From positions 1,364,001 to 1,428,000 of the forward strand of contig NZ_CP107947.1 of the NCBI RefSeq assembly GCF_036059255.1: a stretch of 64,000 bases of DNA. The letters are read 5' to 3'. The stretch's first letter is position 1; each line of letters opens with the position of its first letter. The translations under genes were made by a program, and so were the position numbers. This DNA is from Micromonospora sp. NBC_00389 (GTDB taxonomy: Bacteria; Actinomycetota; Actinomycetes; Mycobacteriales; Micromonosporaceae). Below are positions 15,832-24,432 of this stretch, one piece after another. The notes beneath the pieces are model-generated. The model was given only the letters and a program-made list of their open reading frames with translations. It was not told the DNA's origin and ran no database searches.

Positions 15832-16626
15832 GTGACAGCGGTGATGCCGAGGCAGGACGTGTCCGTCCCGCCGCTCGCCCCCGTCACCGCGACGATGCGC
15901 GCCATGTTCGGCACCGACGACCTGCCCGGGCTCGCACGGGGCCTGCTGGTCGACGACGAGTTCGGCTGGGCGCCCGCGACCACCCTGATCGACGGCAGCC
16001 GGCTTCCCGAACTGCTGCACGCGGCCACCCTGCGCTGGGGCGGCACCCCGCACGCCTGTGCCGCGCTGGCCTGGAAGTCGTACAGCTACTGGACGGCGCT
16101 GCCCGTCGTGCTCGGCTGGGCCTCGGCCCGGCGGGTGCCCCTGCTCGACCCGTCCGACGTGCTGATCCACTTCGAGGACCACCGGCCGCTGCTCACCCTG
16201 GGCCTGCGCCGCAGCATCACCGTGGCGGTGCTGCCGAGCGACCCGCTGGCGCTCGCCGGCCGCCCTGAGGTGCGGGTCGTCGCCGACGAGGCGGAGCTGC
16301 TGGCCGCGCTGCGCGCCTCGCTGCTCGACGCCCACCTGGCCCCGCTCATCGCGGCGATCCAGGCGGAGGTCCGCGTGGGCACCCGGACGCTGCTCGGCTC
16401 GGTCGCCTCCGGCATCGCGCACGGCATCCTGCGGGCCGCGGACGGGCTGCCCGGCTCGACGGTGCAGACCATCGACACCCTGCTCGGCGCACTCGACCTG
16501 GCCGACCTGGTCGAGCTGGTGCCGGGGCCGACCGGCGAGCCGAGCGTGCAGCGGCGCACCTGCTGCCTCGCCTTCACCCTGCCCAGCCCGAAGGTCTGCC
16601 AGGGCTGCTGCGTACGCCAGGGCTGA
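15832..16626 (+). CDS. FhuF-like ferric-siderophore reductase
   Basis: 264 residues from GTG 15832, preceded by GGGGGA. The C-terminus carries the FhuF-type iron-sulfur signature CC-x10-C-x2-C, seen as RRTCCLAF and then KVCQGCC. It binds an unusual [2Fe-2S] cluster used to reduce ferric iron bound to siderophores in the cytoplasm. The rest is helical and moderately conserved. The IdeR-like box upstream agrees with iron-starvation expression. No siderophore transporter or biosynthesis gene is next to it in this window, so it probably serves siderophores imported by systems encoded elsewhere. Confidence 0.85.
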   Translation: MTAVMPRQDVSVPPLAPVTATMRAMFGTDDLPGLARGLLVDDEFGWAPATTLIDGSRLPELLHAATLRWGGTPHACAALAWKSYSYWTALPVVLGWASARRVPLLDPSDVLIHFEDHRPLLTLGLRRSITVAVLPSDPLALAGRPEVRVVADEAELLAALRASLLDAHLAPLIAAIQAEVRVGTRTLLGSVASGIAHGILRAADGLPGSTVQTIDTLLGALDLADLVELVPGPTGEPSVQRRTCCLAFTLPSPKVCQGCCVRQG

Positions 16627-16633
16627 GCCTCGC

Positions 16634-18463
16634 TCAGTCGGTCACCGGCCGGACGTCCCACACCCACACCCCGCCGGTGAAGACCGGCTGTATCCCGGTC
16701 AGCTCGGTCATCCCCCGCCGCAGTGCCGCCGCGTGCTCGTGCGGACCGAGAATGGCCACGCCGGCCCGCCAGTAGCGCAGGTCGTCGACCGCCTCCACGC
16801 GGCTCTGCGGGGTGATCGGGGGCACCGCACCGGTGCGTTGGATGGTGGCGAAGAAGCTGCTGGTCGGGCGGGGCGGGGCGCCGAACAGCGCGATCCGCGG
16901 CGCCTCCGCGCTCGGCCGCGTGTCCGGGCCGAGAAAGTAGCCGCGCGCCAACGGCATGTCCAGTCGGGTCGCCGCGGACCATCGCAGTGGCTCGGCGTAG
17001 TTCGTGTCCGGCAGCGGCAGGGTCACCACGCTGTGCCCGCCAGCCACGTAGGGCCGCCAGGCCCCACTGGTCACGAAGGTGGGAATCGGGTCGAGGCGGA
17101 CCACGGGCAGCGGGGTGGGCAGGATCGGCAGCAGGGCCATCGTGAGCACGGTGCCGGTGGCGAAGCGGATCTGCCGCCGGGCGGTCGGTGTCGAGCGAGC
17201 CAACTCACGGGCGTGCTCGACACCGTAGGCGAGCAGCAGCCCGATGATCGGGGTGATCGCCAACGCCCACCGGGTCGGCACCACCGAGTGCAGGATCGGC
17301 AGGTTCTCCAGCACCGCCCAGGGCCCCGGCACACCGGTACCCCGGCCGTCGAAGCGGATCTCCCGGCCCAGCGAGAGCACCGCGAAGAGCAGCCCGAGGG
17401 CGGCCAGCGCCAGCACCACGACCGAGCGGCGCAACCACCAGACCAGGGCGACCACCAGCACCAGCAGCGGCCAGCCGAAGAAGCTGTTCTCCTCGGTGGG
17501 GTTTTTGGCCAGGTTCGCCGCGGTGCGCGAGTTGCCGGCGAGCGATTCCCGGGAGTACGCCGCGAACGAGGCGAGATCGCTGGAGTAGCCGCGGATCAGG
17601 CGGGACAGCCCGGCGTAGGCCCCGGGTCCGAAGAACTGCACGTACAGCGGGTACGCCAGCAGCAGCCCGGCGACCCCGGCGGCGACGGCCAGACCGGCGA
17701 GGAAGGGCCTGGCCCGCGATCGAAGATCCGGGCGGCCGAGGGCGAGCGCGCCGACGATCACGCCCAGCCCGATCGCGGTCATCAGCAGGATCTCCAGGTT
17801 CAGGAATGCCTGCCAGACGATCACCAGTGCGAGGAGCACGCCGTTGCGCAGCCAGCGGCCCGGCTCACCGAGCCGCAGCGTGCGCCAGATGATCAGCGGG
17901 ACGACGAACTGCGACACGATGTTCGGGTGGGCATTGGCGTGCGACACCATCGCCGGCGCGAACGCGCAGAAGCCCGCACCCAGCCACGCCGGCCCGCGAG
18001 CGCCGATCAGGACCCGGGAGAGCAGGAAGTACCAGGCAGTGGCGGTGGCAATCATTCCGGCGGTCAGAAAAAGCAGGAATGCCGCGCGCGGCCCGAGGAG
18101 CAGGGTGATCGGTGTCATTGGCAGCGAAATGGATAATACGGACGTATTAGCCATCAGATTGACGCCGTCTGGAACGTTCATTCGGTCCGAATGGAACGGG
18201 TATGCGAAATGCGTGACGACCCGCGCACCGTGCGCCATCATCCATTCGAACTGCGACTGATCAGTGCGGTTGTCGCGCACCGCGCTGCCCGGCTCCAGCC
18301 AGAGCCGCCCGGTGACCCAGAAGCCGAGCACCACGAAGCTCAGCACGGCGGCCAGATCCACCCACTTCCCGTTGCGGGTCAAGCGTCCACGACCGCCAGC
18401 CCTCTCCACCGGCGACGCGGTGGCCGGGCCGTCTCCGGGCGCGTCCGATTCGGGAGTAGTCAT
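16634..18463 (-). CDS. GT-C type membrane glycosyltransferase-like protein
   Basis: A 609-residue protein with about twelve hydrophobic segments. A loop after the first helix holds acidic and polar residues (RDNRTDQSQFEWMM) at the place where GT-C enzymes carry catalytic aspartates. A soluble periplasmic-side domain follows after residue about 450. GT-C enzymes use polyprenyl-phosphate sugars as donors to modify proteins or envelope glycans outside the membrane. The acceptor is unknown. The gene converges on the FhuF-like gene with seven bases between the stops, and is divergent from a small methyltransferase gene. The family call is from topology and loop motif, so the exact enzyme is unclear. 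Confidence 0.65.
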   Translation of the reverse strand: MTTPESDAPGDGPATASPVERAGGRGRLTRNGKWVDLAAVLSFVVLGFWVTGRLWLEPGSAVRDNRTDQSQFEWMMAHGARVVTHFAYPFHSDRMNVPDGVNLMANTSVLSISLPMTPITLLLGPRAAFLLFLTAGMIATATAWYFLLSRVLIGARGPAWLGAGFCAFAPAMVSHANAHPNIVSQFVVPLIIWRTLRLGEPGRWLRNGVLLALVIVWQAFLNLEILLMTAIGLGVIVGALALGRPDLRSRARPFLAGLAVAAGVAGLLLAYPLYVQFFGPGAYAGLSRLIRGYSSDLASFAAYSRESLAGNSRTAANLAKNPTEENSFFGWPLLVLVVALVWWLRRSVVVLALAALGLLFAVLSLGREIRFDGRGTGVPGPWAVLENLPILHSVVPTRWALAITPIIGLLLAYGVEHARELARSTPTARRQIRFATGTVLTMALLPILPTPLPVVRLDPIPTFVTSGAWRPYVAGGHSVVTLPLPDTNYAEPLRWSAATRLDMPLARGYFLGPDTRPSAEAPRIALFGAPPRPTSSFFATIQRTGAVPPITPQSRVEAVDDLRYWRAGVAILGPHEHAAALRRGMTELTGIQPVFTGGVWVWDVRPVTD

Positions 18464-18674
18464 GACAATTCAGAGGGTAGTCAGCGTAACCCGCCGCCGT
18501 GACATGTTTCGGGGTACTGCCGTACTATGTGCCGGGTTCGCCGACCGCCGATCACGTGCCCACCCCCGACCGCAATTCGGCCACCCCGCTGCCCCGATTC
18601 TTCGCCCGTCCCAGCGGATGATTCACTCTGTCGGTCCAGGCACGGGTCGAGTTCATATCGTGAGGAATCGACGC

Positions 18675-19385
18675 ATGGCAGAAATCACTGGGGATCAGCG
18701 CGTCCAGTCCGAGGTTCTGGAGGGCCTGGCAACCGCTGTCAACCACCGCCGCTGGTTCGTCGAACTGGCGGTGCCGTACCTCGGTGACGACCCGATCGAG
18801 ATCGGTAGCGGTCTCGGTGACTACGCGCTGGAATGGTCAGAGCGGCTGCCCCGGTTCACCGCCACGGAGGCCGATCCGGACCGACTGGTGCAGCTCAAGG
18901 AGCGCCTCGCCGACCGACCTGGCATCGACGTCCGGCAGATGCTGCTGCCGCACGACGACCGGGGCGACTACAGCGCGGCGGTCTCGTACAACGTGCTGGA
19001 GCACATCGAGGACCACGTGGGCGCGCTACGCAGCATGCGCGACCTGGTCCGGCCCGGCGGCGCAGTGATCATCATCGTGCCGGCGTTCCAGTTCGCGATG
19101 AGCCCGGCCGACATCGCCACCGGCCACGTACGCCGCTACACGAAGAAGACGCTCGGGACGGCGATGACCGAAGCCGGCCTGACCATCGAGAAAATCCACT
19201 ACGCCAACGCGCTGGGCCTGCTCGGCTACTTCATGGCAACCAAGGTCTTCCGGCTGATGCCGAAGGAAGGCCCGATGGTGAAGGTGTACGACACCGTCGT
19301 ACTCCCCGCCACCAAGGCCGCCGAGCAGCGCATCCGCCCCCCATTCGGCCAGTCCGTCTTCGCCGTGGCCCGCGTCCCCGCCTGA
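18675..19385 (+). CDS. Class I SAM-dependent methyltransferase
   Basis: 236 residues from ATG 18675, with GAGGAA upstream. The SAM-binding motif I is DPIEIGSGLGDYALEW, the acidic end of strand 2 is ATEADPD, and motif IV-like YNVLEHIEDH follows, then LVRPGGAVIIIVPAF. This is the methyltransferase type 11/12 fold acting on small molecules or glycans. The C-terminal third (GHVRRYTKKTLGTAMTEAGL) is like methyltransferases found beside cell-surface polysaccharide glycosyltransferases. With a GT-C gene divergently upstream, a role in envelope glycan modification is plausible. The substrate is not identifiable. Confidence 0.85.
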   Translation: MAEITGDQRVQSEVLEGLATAVNHRRWFVELAVPYLGDDPIEIGSGLGDYALEWSERLPRFTATEADPDRLVQLKERLADRPGIDVRQMLLPHDDRGDYSAAVSYNVLEHIEDHVGALRSMRDLVRPGGAVIIIVPAFQFAMSPADIATGHVRRYTKKTLGTAMTEAGLTIEKIHYANALGLLGYFMATKVFRLMPKEGPMVKVYDTVVLPATKAAEQRIRPPFGQSVFAVARVPA

Positions 19386-19400
19386 TCCCCGCTCCTCCAC

Positions 19401-19480
19401 CCCCGTGACCTTGCACTTCCTGCCGCACTTACGCCCCTCTTTGTCGGGCATGCCTGGGCAGTAAGTGCAAGATCGCGGGG
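19401..19480. repeat. Long imperfect inverted repeat between convergent genes
   Basis: Arms at 19401-19418 and 19463-19480 match at 16 of 18 positions (CCCCGTGACCTTGCACTT against the complement of AAGTGCAAGATCGCGGGG). Inner CTGCC/GGCAG extends the stem. It shares the AAGATCGCG core with the element at 46941-47024. It probably acts as a bidirectional terminator and as a member of a dispersed intergenic repeat family; the dispersal is from memory of Micromonospora sequences. Confidence 0.6.
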
Positions 19481-19487
19481 GAGAGGG

Positions 19488-20030
19488 TCAGTCCTTGATC
19501 TGGTAGGTGGGGCGGATCACCGCTCGGGCGAGGGTGTGGAACGTGAGGTTGAAGCCGACGTAGGCGGGGGTGGCGTCGGGGGTCAGGTCCAGGCGGTCGA
19601 CGTCCAGGGCGTGCACCGCGAAGACGTACCGGTGCGGGCGGTCACCGGTCGGCGGGGCCGCCCCGCCGTAGCCCTGCGCACCGTAGTCGTTGCGGACCGA
19701 GAACGCCCCACCCAGGTCGGTGCCCGCCGCGCCACCCGCGCCGCGGGGCAGCTGCGTGACGTCGACCGGCACGTTTACCAGCACCCAGTGCCAGAAGCCG
19801 CTGCCGGTCGGCGCGTCCGGGTCGTAACAGGTCACGGTGAAGCTCTTCGTCTCGGCGGGGAAGTCCGACCACGTCAGCTGCGGGGAGACGTTGTCACCGC
19901 CGGTGCTGCCGTGTGCGTGCCGAGCGTCCATCGGCTCGCCGTTCTGCACGTCGTCACTGGTCAGGGTGAACGAGGGCACCGTCGGCAGCAGCTCGTACGG
20001 GTCCGGGGCAATCGGTCGTTCCAGGGTCAT
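19488..20030 (-). CDS. YbhB/YbcL family PEBP-like protein
   Basis: 180 residues, ATG start with GGAAGGA upstream. It matches the bacterial phosphatidylethanolamine-binding-protein family. The characteristic segments are [38 protein letters not shown] and [15 protein letters not shown], which form the anion-binding pocket (the D-x-D-P and H-W motifs). Cytosolic, with no signal peptide. The ligand of bacterial members is not well established, though roles with phosphorylated small molecules are proposed. It converges on the methyltransferase gene through a long inverted repeat. The length is typical for the family. Confidence 0.9.
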   Translation of the reverse strand: MTLERPIAPDPYELLPTVPSFTLTSDDVQNGEPMDARHAHGSTGGDNVSPQLTWSDFPAETKSFTVTCYDPDAPTGSGFWHWVLVNVPVDVTQLPRGAGGAAGTDLGGAFSVRNDYGAQGYGGAAPPTGDRPHRYVFAVHALDVDRLDLTPDATPAYVGFNLTFHTLARAVIRPTYQIKD

Positions 20031-20174
20031 TGTGAGCGCGTCCTTCCGGTGTACGGAGATTCCTGCCCCTTCATACCCCGTCGCGGGCCGCCCGACGACC
20101 AGAAGTACCCGGTGTCCGAGATCCCACCGTCCGCACTAACGTTGTCACCCTGCAACGTTCCACGGGGGGAATTC

Positions 20175-20330
20175 TTGGCAAGCATCTGGCGCGATTTCCT
20201 GGTCGCCGTCTTCAGCGCACCGCGGAAGCGGGACGAGCAGGCGGTCGCCGAGGAGCGCCGGCGCGCGATCGAGCGGCTGGCCGACGAGACGATCCGGGAG
20301 AACCGGCGGGCCACCGACCCGCCGGAGTGA
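20175..20330 (+). CDS. Small basic hypothetical protein, 51 aa
   Basis: From a TTG at 20175 preceded by GGGGGGA, this frame encodes an amphipathic segment (LASIWRDFLVAVFSAPRKR) followed by a charged helix (EERRRAIERLADETIREN). The composition is strongly protein-like, and the ribosome binding site is good despite the TTG codon. I do not recognise a family. It lies between the divergent PEBP gene and LtrA and is separated from LtrA by about 110 bases, so it may be co-transcribed with it. Function unknown. Confidence 0.5.
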   Translation: MASIWRDFLVAVFSAPRKRDEQAVAEERRRAIERLADETIRENRRATDPPE

Positions 20331-20441
20331 CGGCAGTTGAGGGTGCGGGCGTCCGGCCCGAGATCCATCCTCGACGCCCACCGGCCAGCCGCGAACCCCA
20401 AACGCCGCGAGCGCCGCGCGGCGGACGATGAAGATGAAGCG

Positions 20442-21653
20442 ATGAGGCAGATCTTCGCGCCACGACCGGTGGTGACTGCGGAGACGCACCGGACGACCCT
20501 GTTCGAGATCTTCTTCGATCTGGTGTTCGTCTTCGGTCTCATCAGGGTCACCGAGTTCATGAGCGCGCGGCCTGCGCCGATGACCCTGGCGCAGGGATTC
20601 CTGGTCCTCCTGCTGCTGTGGATCTCCTGGTTGGTCTACTCCTGGCTGGGAAACCAGGCCCAGATCGATGTCGGGCTGATCCGTGCCGGTACCACCGTCG
20701 CCATGGCAGCCGTCTTCCTCGCAGGTCTCGTCATCCCCGACGTCTGGAAATCCGGGCCGGGAACGTTGGAACCGCGGCTGGTCCTGGTGCTGGCCTACGT
20801 CGTGGTGAGGGTGATTCATCTGGCCCTCTACTACTGGGCGGCGGCGGGCGACAGGCGGCTGCGCAGGACCATTCGCCTCTACGCCCTCTCCACCGCGCTG
20901 TCCTGGATACCGCTCGTCATCGGTGCCGTATCCGGCGGGACCGCGCAGATCCTGCTCTGGACAGCGGCGCTCGCCGTCGACCTGGCCGGCGGAGTGGTCG
21001 CCTCCGTTCTGAGTGGATGGCCGGTACGCAGCCCGGGCCACTTCGTGGAGCGACACAGCCTCGTGGTGATCATCGCGCTGGGCGAATCCCTGATCTCGGT
21101 CGGCGCCGGGGTCGGGGCTGGGATGGTCCGTGGACCGGTCCTGCTGGGCGGGCTACTCACTCTCACCGTCACGGTGTGCCTGTACCGGCTGTACTCCGAG
21201 CACGCGGCGACCGCCGGGAGGGCGCTGAGGACGGAGTCCGGCCTGCGGCGGGGCCATCTGGCCGCCAACGCCTACAGCGTTGTCCATTTCCCGCTGATCG
21301 CCGGGACCATCTACCTGGCGCTGGGGGTCGAGCAGGTGCTCGCCCGCCTGGCACACGATCAGGCTCACCACACCGCCGAGTTGCGCCTGGACTGGACCCC
21401 GGCGGTCGCGCTGTTCGGTGGGACTGCCCTGTACCTCGCGGGCAGGGCAACCTTCCTGAGCCTCAGCGTCCGGTCCGTGACGCCGGGACAACTTCTTGCC
21501 CCCGGTGCGGCGCTGCTGCTGATTCCCGCCGGCCGGTTCCTGCCCGGCCTGGCCGCTCTCGGGCTGCTCACCGCGTTCCTCGTCGTCCTTGTCAGCTACG
21601 AGGCGGTGTCCAGGCGCAGGCGAGGTTCCGGTGGCCCGAACGAGAGCGCCTGA
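20442..21653 (+). CDS. ltrA: Low temperature requirement protein A (LtrA) family
   Basis: A 403-residue polytopic membrane protein from ATG 20442. The N-terminus has the family signature TTLFEIFFDLVFVFGLIRVTEF, given here as two parts: TTLFEIFFDLVF and VFGLIRVTEF. The central HFVERHSLVVIIALGES is the second conserved LtrA block. About ten membrane helices are predicted. LtrA was named in Listeria for growth at low temperature, but its biochemical activity is unknown. The longer upstream frame is not used because ATG 20442 places the conserved block near the N-terminus, as in relatives. Confidence 0.88.
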   Translation: MRQIFAPRPVVTAETHRTTLFEIFFDLVFVFGLIRVTEFMSARPAPMTLAQGFLVLLLLWISWLVYSWLGNQAQIDVGLIRAGTTVAMAAVFLAGLVIPDVWKSGPGTLEPRLVLVLAYVVVRVIHLALYYWAAAGDRRLRRTIRLYALSTALSWIPLVIGAVSGGTAQILLWTAALAVDLAGGVVASVLSGWPVRSPGHFVERHSLVVIIALGESLISVGAGVGAGMVRGPVLLGGLLTLTVTVCLYRLYSEHAATAGRALRTESGLRRGHLAANAYSVVHFPLIAGTIYLALGVEQVLARLAHDQAHHTAELRLDWTPAVALFGGTALYLAGRATFLSLSVRSVTPGQLLAPGAALLLIPAGRFLPGLAALGLLTAFLVVLVSYEAVSRRRRGSGGPNESA

Positions 21654-21736
21654 GGGCCGGCGGCGAGCGGCTCGCTGGGCACCAGGAGTGGATCACGGCC
21701 GCTACGCTGTGCCGCACCACGACAGGGGGTGGGTCG

Positions 21737-22531
21737 GTGAGACATCGGCTGCGGCGCGTCGCGATGGTGCTGCTCGGCGCCGTGCTGCTGGGCACGGTCG
21801 GCCTGAGCGTCGGCTCCTGGTACGGCGGCCGCGGCGCCGCACCGCTCAGCATCGAGCAGGCTCAGACCATGGTGGCAGAGCTGCACCCCGGAACCGAGTC
21901 AACCAGCTCGATGTTCGCAGCCAGCTACCGGGCCGGCATCTTTTTGGCTGAGGACGATTTCGGTTCGACTCACGGGGAGGTCCACTACGACCCCAGCGCC
22001 GACTGTGCGCTCTCCGACCAACTGCGGCGCAACGCGGCATCGCTGGGGTGGCAGGACCTGCGTCGCGTGCCGGGCACCCCGTGCGACGGCTTGCGGGCCG
22101 AGCGGGACGGGGTGGCGATCACGCTCACCCACCGGGCGACCGGTCCGATGCTGAGGATCGCGCCGGCCGCACCGGACGGGTTCCTCGCCGCCACGCTCAC
22201 CGGCACCCTCCTCGGCGCCGCCGCCGGTGCGGCGCTGTTCTGGCTGGTGGCGCGGCTACGTCCGCCCGTACCCCGGCTGGTCGGCACCCTGATGACGGTC
22301 TCCCTGCTCCCGGGCGTCGCCCTCACCTGGCCGGACCTGTTCACGGACGGTCTCGCCGAGCCGGTGTGGCCCGTCTGGCAGGCCTTCGCTCCCCTGCTGG
22401 TGCCGCTGTGGCTCGTGCTCCTGCTGGTGGTAGTGATCGTCTATGCGAGGCGACGGAACCCGTCCGCCCCCGCCGTCGATGCGAGGGCCGCCGCGCCGGA
22501 AACCAGCCCGACCGCCAGCAGTGGCGGCTGA
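21737..22531 (+). CDS. Hypothetical membrane protein, 264 aa
   Basis: From GTG 21737 with a G-rich ribosome binding site (GGGGGTGGG). One N-terminal transmembrane segment (AMVLLGAVLLGTVGLSVG) is followed by an extracytoplasmic domain of about 120 residues with two cysteines (DCALSD and TPCDGL) that could form a disulfide. Three further helices lie near the C-terminus. No family recognised. The gene follows LtrA by about 80 bases, and a small hairpin (22544-22561) follows it. It may be an envelope protein of Micromonosporaceae. Confidence 0.7.
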   Translation: MRHRLRRVAMVLLGAVLLGTVGLSVGSWYGGRGAAPLSIEQAQTMVAELHPGTESTSSMFAASYRAGIFLAEDDFGSTHGEVHYDPSADCALSDQLRRNAASLGWQDLRRVPGTPCDGLRAERDGVAITLTHRATGPMLRIAPAAPDGFLAATLTGTLLGAAAGAALFWLVARLRPPVPRLVGTLMTVSLLPGVALTWPDLFTDGLAEPVWPVWQAFAPLLVPLWLVLLLVVVIVYARRRNPSAPAVDARAAAPETSPTASSGG

Positions 22532-22543
22532 CCGGCTGCAGGC

Positions 22544-22561
22544 CGCCCGTCGAGTCGGGCG
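22544..22561 (+). terminator. Short hairpin terminator
   Basis: CGCCCG (22544-22549) and CGGGCG (22556-22561) around TCGAGT, followed by a T-containing stretch, just after the stop of the 264-aa membrane protein and before tRNA-Ser on the other strand. Confidence 0.5.
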
Positions 22562-22580
22562 TTCTTGCTGGTTACGGGAG

Positions 22581-22667
22581 CGGAGGGTGTGGGATTCGAA
22601 CCCACGAAGAGGTTGCCCCCTTACCGGTTTTCAAGACCAGCGCCATCGGCCACTAGGCGAACCCTCC
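22581..22667 (-). tRNA. tRNA-Ser (anticodon TGA)
   Basis: An 87-nt class II tRNA: acceptor GGAGGGT/ACCCTCC, discriminator G, anticodon stem CTGGT/ACCGG with loop CTTGAAA, a long variable arm and T arm GTGGGTTCGAATCCCAC. CCA is not encoded. Confidence 0.97.
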
Positions 22668-22851
22668 CAGGCCGCTACCCGCAGGTGCGCGGCCGTGCCT
22701 AGTCTGCCATGGCACCCGACCGGCGGCCCGGCGTCCCTCCCCGGTCGGTCGGATCTGGGCGGTCCGGAAACCGTCCGGCGCGTCCACAGTGGCCTCCACC
22801 GCGAGCGGGGTGCGCCTGCGGCCCACTGTGGGATCGGGTAAGACTGAGCCC

Positions 22852-23829
22852 ATGCGAGCCATCACCGTTCCGCAGCCCGGTGGACCCGACGCACTCGTCT
22901 GGGCCGAGGTCCCCGATCCCGAGCCCGGCCCGGACGAGGTGATCGTGGACGTGCGGGCCAGCGGGGTCAACCGCGCGGACCTGCTACAGCGGCAGGGGCA
23001 CTATCCACCACCGCCGGGTGCGCCCGAATACCTCGGGCTGGAGTGCTCCGGGGTGATCACCGCGACCGGCGCGGAGGTGATCGAGTGGGCCGTCGGTCAG
23101 CAGGTCTGCGCGCTGCTGGCCGGCGGCGGGTACGCCGAGAAGGTCGCGGTACCCGCCGGGCAGCTGCTGCCGGTGCCCGCCGGCGTCGACCTGGTCGACG
23201 CCGCCGCGCTGCCCGAGGTGGCCTGCACGGTCTGGTCGAACGTGGTCCGGCTGGGCCGGCTCGGCTCGGGTGACACGCTGCTGGTGCAGGGCGGTGGCAG
23301 CGGGATCGGCACCTTCGCCATCCAGCTCGGGGCCGCCCTCGGTGCCACGGTCGTGGCCACGGCTCGGGGGGCCAAGCACCCGCAGCTAGTTGAACTGGGC
23401 GCGGCGCACACGATCGACTACCGCGACCAGGACTTCGTCAAGGAGGTCCGGCAACTCACCGACGGCCACGGCGCCGACGTCATCCTCGACATCATGGGCG
23501 CCTCCTACCTGGGCCGCAACGTCGCGGCGTTGGCCACCGGTGGCCGGCTGGTGGTGATCGGGCTACAGGGTGGCCGCAAGGCGGAACTGGACCTCGGCGC
23601 GCTGCTGACCAAGCGGGCCAGCGTCGCGGCGACCTCGCTGCGCACCCGGCCGCTGGCCGAGAAGGCGGAGATCGTCCGGGGCGTACGGGACGAGGTGTGG
23701 CCGTTGATCGAGGCTGGCAAGATCCGGCCGGTGGTGGACCGGCGGCTGCCGATGACCGACGCGGCGGACGCACACCGGCTGGTCGAGTCGAGCGACCACT
23801 TCGGCAAGGTGCTGCTCACCATCGGGTGA
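22852..23829 (+). CDS. NAD(P)H quinone oxidoreductase, PIG3 type
   Basis: 325 residues from ATG 22852. A zinc-independent medium-chain dehydrogenase of the quinone oxidoreductase/PIG3 type. The N-terminal GroES-like domain has VRASGVNRADLLQRQGHYPPPP, shown here as ASGVNRADLLQRQGHY. The Rossmann domain carries VQGGGSGIGTFAIQL, and IDYRDQDF follows. The zinc-binding cysteines of true alcohol dehydrogenases are absent. It would reduce quinones or enones with NADPH. It converges on a SoxR gene, which is suggestive because actinobacterial SoxR regulons often contain such reductases, but no SoxR operator was seen in its own promoter. Confidence 0.9.
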   Translation: MRAITVPQPGGPDALVWAEVPDPEPGPDEVIVDVRASGVNRADLLQRQGHYPPPPGAPEYLGLECSGVITATGAEVIEWAVGQQVCALLAGGGYAEKVAVPAGQLLPVPAGVDLVDAAALPEVACTVWSNVVRLGRLGSGDTLLVQGGGSGIGTFAIQLGAALGATVVATARGAKHPQLVELGAAHTIDYRDQDFVKEVRQLTDGHGADVILDIMGASYLGRNVAALATGGRLVVIGLQGGRKAELDLGALLTKRASVAATSLRTRPLAEKAEIVRGVRDEVWPLIEAGKIRPVVDRRLPMTDAADAHRLVESSDHFGKVLLTIG

Positions 23830-23909
23830 CGCCGGTCCTCCGGAGGGGGCGTCCCGGGCGGGGACAGCGTCAGGCGGCTGGTACGCCGGACCCGGGGACG
23901 GGGACGGCG

Positions 23910-24368
23910 TCAGGCGGATGTGTCGGCCGCTGCCCCGGGCAGCATCAGACGGGCGCCGGGGCCCTCGCCGGCCAGGGCGTCACCCGGGTTGTAGAGCGCG
24001 CAGCGCTGCAGCGACAGGCAGCCGCAGCCGATACAACCATCCAGGTCGTCGCGGAGCTTGCTGAGCAGCCGGATCTTCTCGTCCAGCCGACCCCGCCAGC
24101 TGGCGGAGAGCCGCGCCCAGTCCTGAGGGCTGGGAGTGCGGGCGTTGGGCAGCGAGTCCAGCGCCGCGCGGATCTCGTCCAGCGAGACGCCGACCTGCTG
24201 GGAGATCCGGATGAAGGCAACCCGCCGCAGCTCGGCGCGCGCGTACCGGCGTTGGTTGCCACCGGTACGGTCGGCGCGGATCAGACCGAGCCGTTCGTAG
24301 TAGCGCAGCGCCGACGGCGCCACGCCGGAGCGAACCGACAGCTCGCCGATCGTCAGGGAGTCCTGCAT
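23910..24368 (-). CDS. soxR: Redox-sensing transcriptional activator SoxR
   Basis: 152 residues from ATG 24368, with AAGGA seven bases upstream. A MerR-type DNA-binding domain opens the protein (LTIGELSVRSGVAPSALRYY), with a long dimerisation helix in the middle. The [2Fe-2S] ligands are canonical: CIGCGCLSLQRC (C-x2-C-x-C-x5-C). A longer frame from TTG 24398 would run through the operator palindrome and is rejected. In Actinobacteria, SoxR responds to redox-active metabolites such as quinones and phenazines rather than to general superoxide stress. The palindrome directly upstream indicates control of its own promoter. Confidence 0.94.
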   Translation of the reverse strand: MQDSLTIGELSVRSGVAPSALRYYERLGLIRADRTGGNQRRYARAELRRVAFIRISQQVGVSLDEIRAALDSLPNARTPSPQDWARLSASWRGRLDEKIRLLSKLRDDLDGCIGCGCLSLQRCALYNPGDALAGEGPGARLMLPGAAADTSA

Positions 24369-24378
24369 CACCGGGTCC

Positions 24379-24402
24379 TTAGTTGAAGTGCACTTCAACT
24401 AA
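24379..24402 (-). promoter_or_regulatory. Perfect 24-bp palindrome, SoxR operator candidate
   Basis: A perfect dyad with half-site TTAGTTGAAGTG and no spacer, centred about 22 bases before the soxR start. MerR-family regulators bind dyads between the -35 and -10 elements, so this is the likely SoxR site and implies autoregulation. No other gene starts at this site. Confidence 0.8.
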
Positions 24403-24432
24403 GAGGCTATCCGGCTCGCCCGAGGACCGCCG

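Noticed and set aside
24369..24398. SoxR start at TTG 24398
   Set aside because: The codons run through the operator palindrome; ATG 24368 has a good ribosome binding site.
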